This document shows, piece after piece, positions 4,699 through 5,732 of a stretch of 5,732 nucleotides of DNA (the first letter of the stretch is position 1; each line of letters opens with the position of its first letter). The notes under the pieces were generated by a model. That model was not told the DNA's origin. It did no database searches and saw only the letters and a list, made by a program, of their open reading frames with translations. Source of the DNA: Bacteroidales bacterium (GTDB lineage Bacteria > Bacteroidota > Bacteroidia > Bacteroidales > UBA932); assembly GCA_021443605.1 (NCBI GenBank), contig JABUTQ010000112.1:1-5732 (forward strand), read 5' to 3'. A program made the position numbers and the translations under genes.

Positions 4699-5732
4699 AT
4701 GGATATGACCTGTAAAGAAATCAGACAAACCTTCCTCGACTTTTTCGAGTCTAAAGGACACAAGATAGTTCCATCAGCTCCGATGGTTGTAAAGAACGAC
4801 CCCACACTGATGTTCACGAATGCCGGAATGAACCAGTTCAAAGAGTGGTTCCTCGGCAATACCGAAGTGGAACATCCCCGCGTGGCCGATTCACAGAAAT
4901 GCCTCCGTGTCAGCGGAAAGCACAACGACCTCGAAGAAGTTGGGCACGACACGTACCACCACACTATGTTTGAAATGCTCGGAAACTGGAGTTTCGGAGA
5001 CTATTTCAAGAAAGAGGCCATCGAGTGGGCGTGGGAACTTCTCACAGAGGTTTACAAATTGGACAAAGAGAGGCTTTACGCCACTGTGTTCGAGGGATAT
5101 GCGCCTGATGACGTGCCTTTGGACTCTGAGGCCCGCAACTATTGGAAACAGTTCTTGCCGGAAAGCCATATCATTCTCGGAAACAAGAAGGACAACTTCT
5201 GGGAAATGGGAGACACAGGCCCGTGCGGCCCGTGCAGCGAGATTCACATCGACCTCCGCAGCGACAAGGAGAGGGCTGAAGTTCCCGGTGAAAAAATGGT
5301 GAACAAAGGACATCCGCTCGTTATTGAGATTTGGAATCTGGTGTTTATGCAATACAACCGCAAGGCCAATGGACAGTTGGATCCCCTCCCCGCAAATCAC
5401 GTGGATACAGGTATGGGGCTCGAGCGCCTTTGTATGGCTCTCCAGAGCAAACAGAGCAACTACGACACGGACGTGTTCACGGGAATGATTAATGCCATAT
5501 CCAACCTCTCCGGAGTGCCTTATACTCCTGGAGATGAGAAAGGTGTGGCTATGAGGGTGATATCGGACCACATCCGCGCCATCAGCTTTTCAATTGCAGA
5601 CGGCCAGCTCCCGTCAAACGTCAAGGCAGGCTATGTAATCAGACGAATCCTCAGAAGGGCAGTCCGCTACGGATACACTTTCCTCGGTTTTGAAGAGCCT
5701 TTCCTATGCCGTCTCGTCCCCTATCTCGTGGC
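4699..5732 (+). CDS. alaS: Alanyl-tRNA synthetase, N-terminal catalytic part (cut by right window edge)
   Basis: This gene encodes the class II synthetase that charges tRNA-Ala with alanine. The visible 344 codons plus two bases are about 40% of the usual ~870 residues: the aminoacylation core and the start of the tRNA-recognition domain. Landmarks are HKIVPSAPMV and LMFTNAGMNQFK (21-48), SQKCLRVSGKHNDLEEVG (65-82, class II motif 2 region), HHTMFEMLGNWSFGDYFK (87-104), NFWEMGDTGPCGPCSEIHID (166-185), EIWNLVFMQYNR (210-221), HVDTGMGLERL (234-244, motif 3) and RAISFSIADGQLPSN with GYVIRRILRRAVRYG (293-325). The DSQKCLRVSGKHNDL form, rather than the E. coli-like RCVRAGGKHNDL, fits Bacteroidota. 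Editing and C-Ala domains lie beyond the edge. The start is uncertain by two codons: ATG at 4699 (MDMTCKEIRQ) or ATG at 4705 (MTCKEIRQ). Neither has a Shine-Dalgarno sequence. It is transcribed divergently from the M23 operon. Confidence 0.97.
   Translation, partial: MDMTCKEIRQTFLDFFESKGHKIVPSAPMVVKNDPTLMFTNAGMNQFKEWFLGNTEVEHPRVADSQKCLRVSGKHNDLEEVGHDTYHHTMFEMLGNWSFGDYFKKEAIEWAWELLTEVYKLDKERLYATVFEGYAPDDVPLDSEARNYWKQFLPESHIILGNKKDNFWEMGDTGPCGPCSEIHIDLRSDKERAEVPGEKMVNKGHPLVIEIWNLVFMQYNRKANGQLDPLPANHVDTGMGLERLCMALQSKQSNYDTDVFTGMINAISNLSGVPYTPGDEKGVAMRVISDHIRAISFSIADGQLPSNVKAGYVIRRILRRAVRYGYTFLGFEEPFLCRLVPYLV

Noticed and set aside
4907..5302. 131-codon open frame on the plus strand inside alaS in another frame
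   Set aside because: It overlaps the conserved AlaRS motifs out of frame and its Arg/Thr/Ser-rich product looks like a frame-shifted shadow.
4891..5571. 226-codon open frame on the minus strand opposite alaS
   Set aside because: It lies wholly antisense to unmistakable AlaRS coding sequence, has no recognisable motif, and long antisense frames are common opposite codon-biased conserved genes.

Overview
The window looks like ordinary chromosome from a member of the Bacteroidota, probably order Bacteroidales. This rests on the AlaRS, DnaB and zinc-ribbon protein sequences, which have the form I associate with that group, on the absence of convincing Shine-Dalgarno sequences before all seven starts, and on exact matches to the Bacteroides-type -7 box (TAnnTTTG) on both strands of the one real intergenic gap. 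I cannot name a genus. No mobile element, CRISPR array, rRNA or tRNA was seen.

Layout: six genes run leftward from about 4565 to the left edge, tightly packed with gaps of 11 bases or fewer or with overlaps. In transcription order they are: an intact membrane-anchored M23 (LytM-type) peptidase (4565-3594); a second M23 paralogue with a degenerate active site (3594-2629); a small MerR-type DNA-binding protein (2622-2293); a NIF3/DUF34 dinuclear-metal protein (2296-1535); a coiled-coil zinc-ribbon protein (1523-699); and the start of the replicative helicase DnaB (692 to beyond the left edge). Two junctions are stop/start overlaps (TAATG at 3592-3596, ATGA at 2293-2296), which suggests translational coupling. 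On the other side of a 133-base divergent promoter region, alaS (alanyl-tRNA synthetase) starts at 4699 and runs off the right edge.

Functionally this is a housekeeping block: envelope peptidoglycan remodelling (two M23 proteins), a possible local regulator (MerR-like), two widely conserved proteins of poorly defined function (NIF3 and zinc ribbon), replication (DnaB) and translation (AlaRS). I found no novel multi-gene system. The most interesting observation is the adjacent M23 pair: the promoter-proximal copy keeps all active-site residues, while its partner has Ser in place of the first His of the HxH motif and may be a non-catalytic or regulatory paralogue. All translations were read by eye; family assignments come from motif recognition, not database searches.
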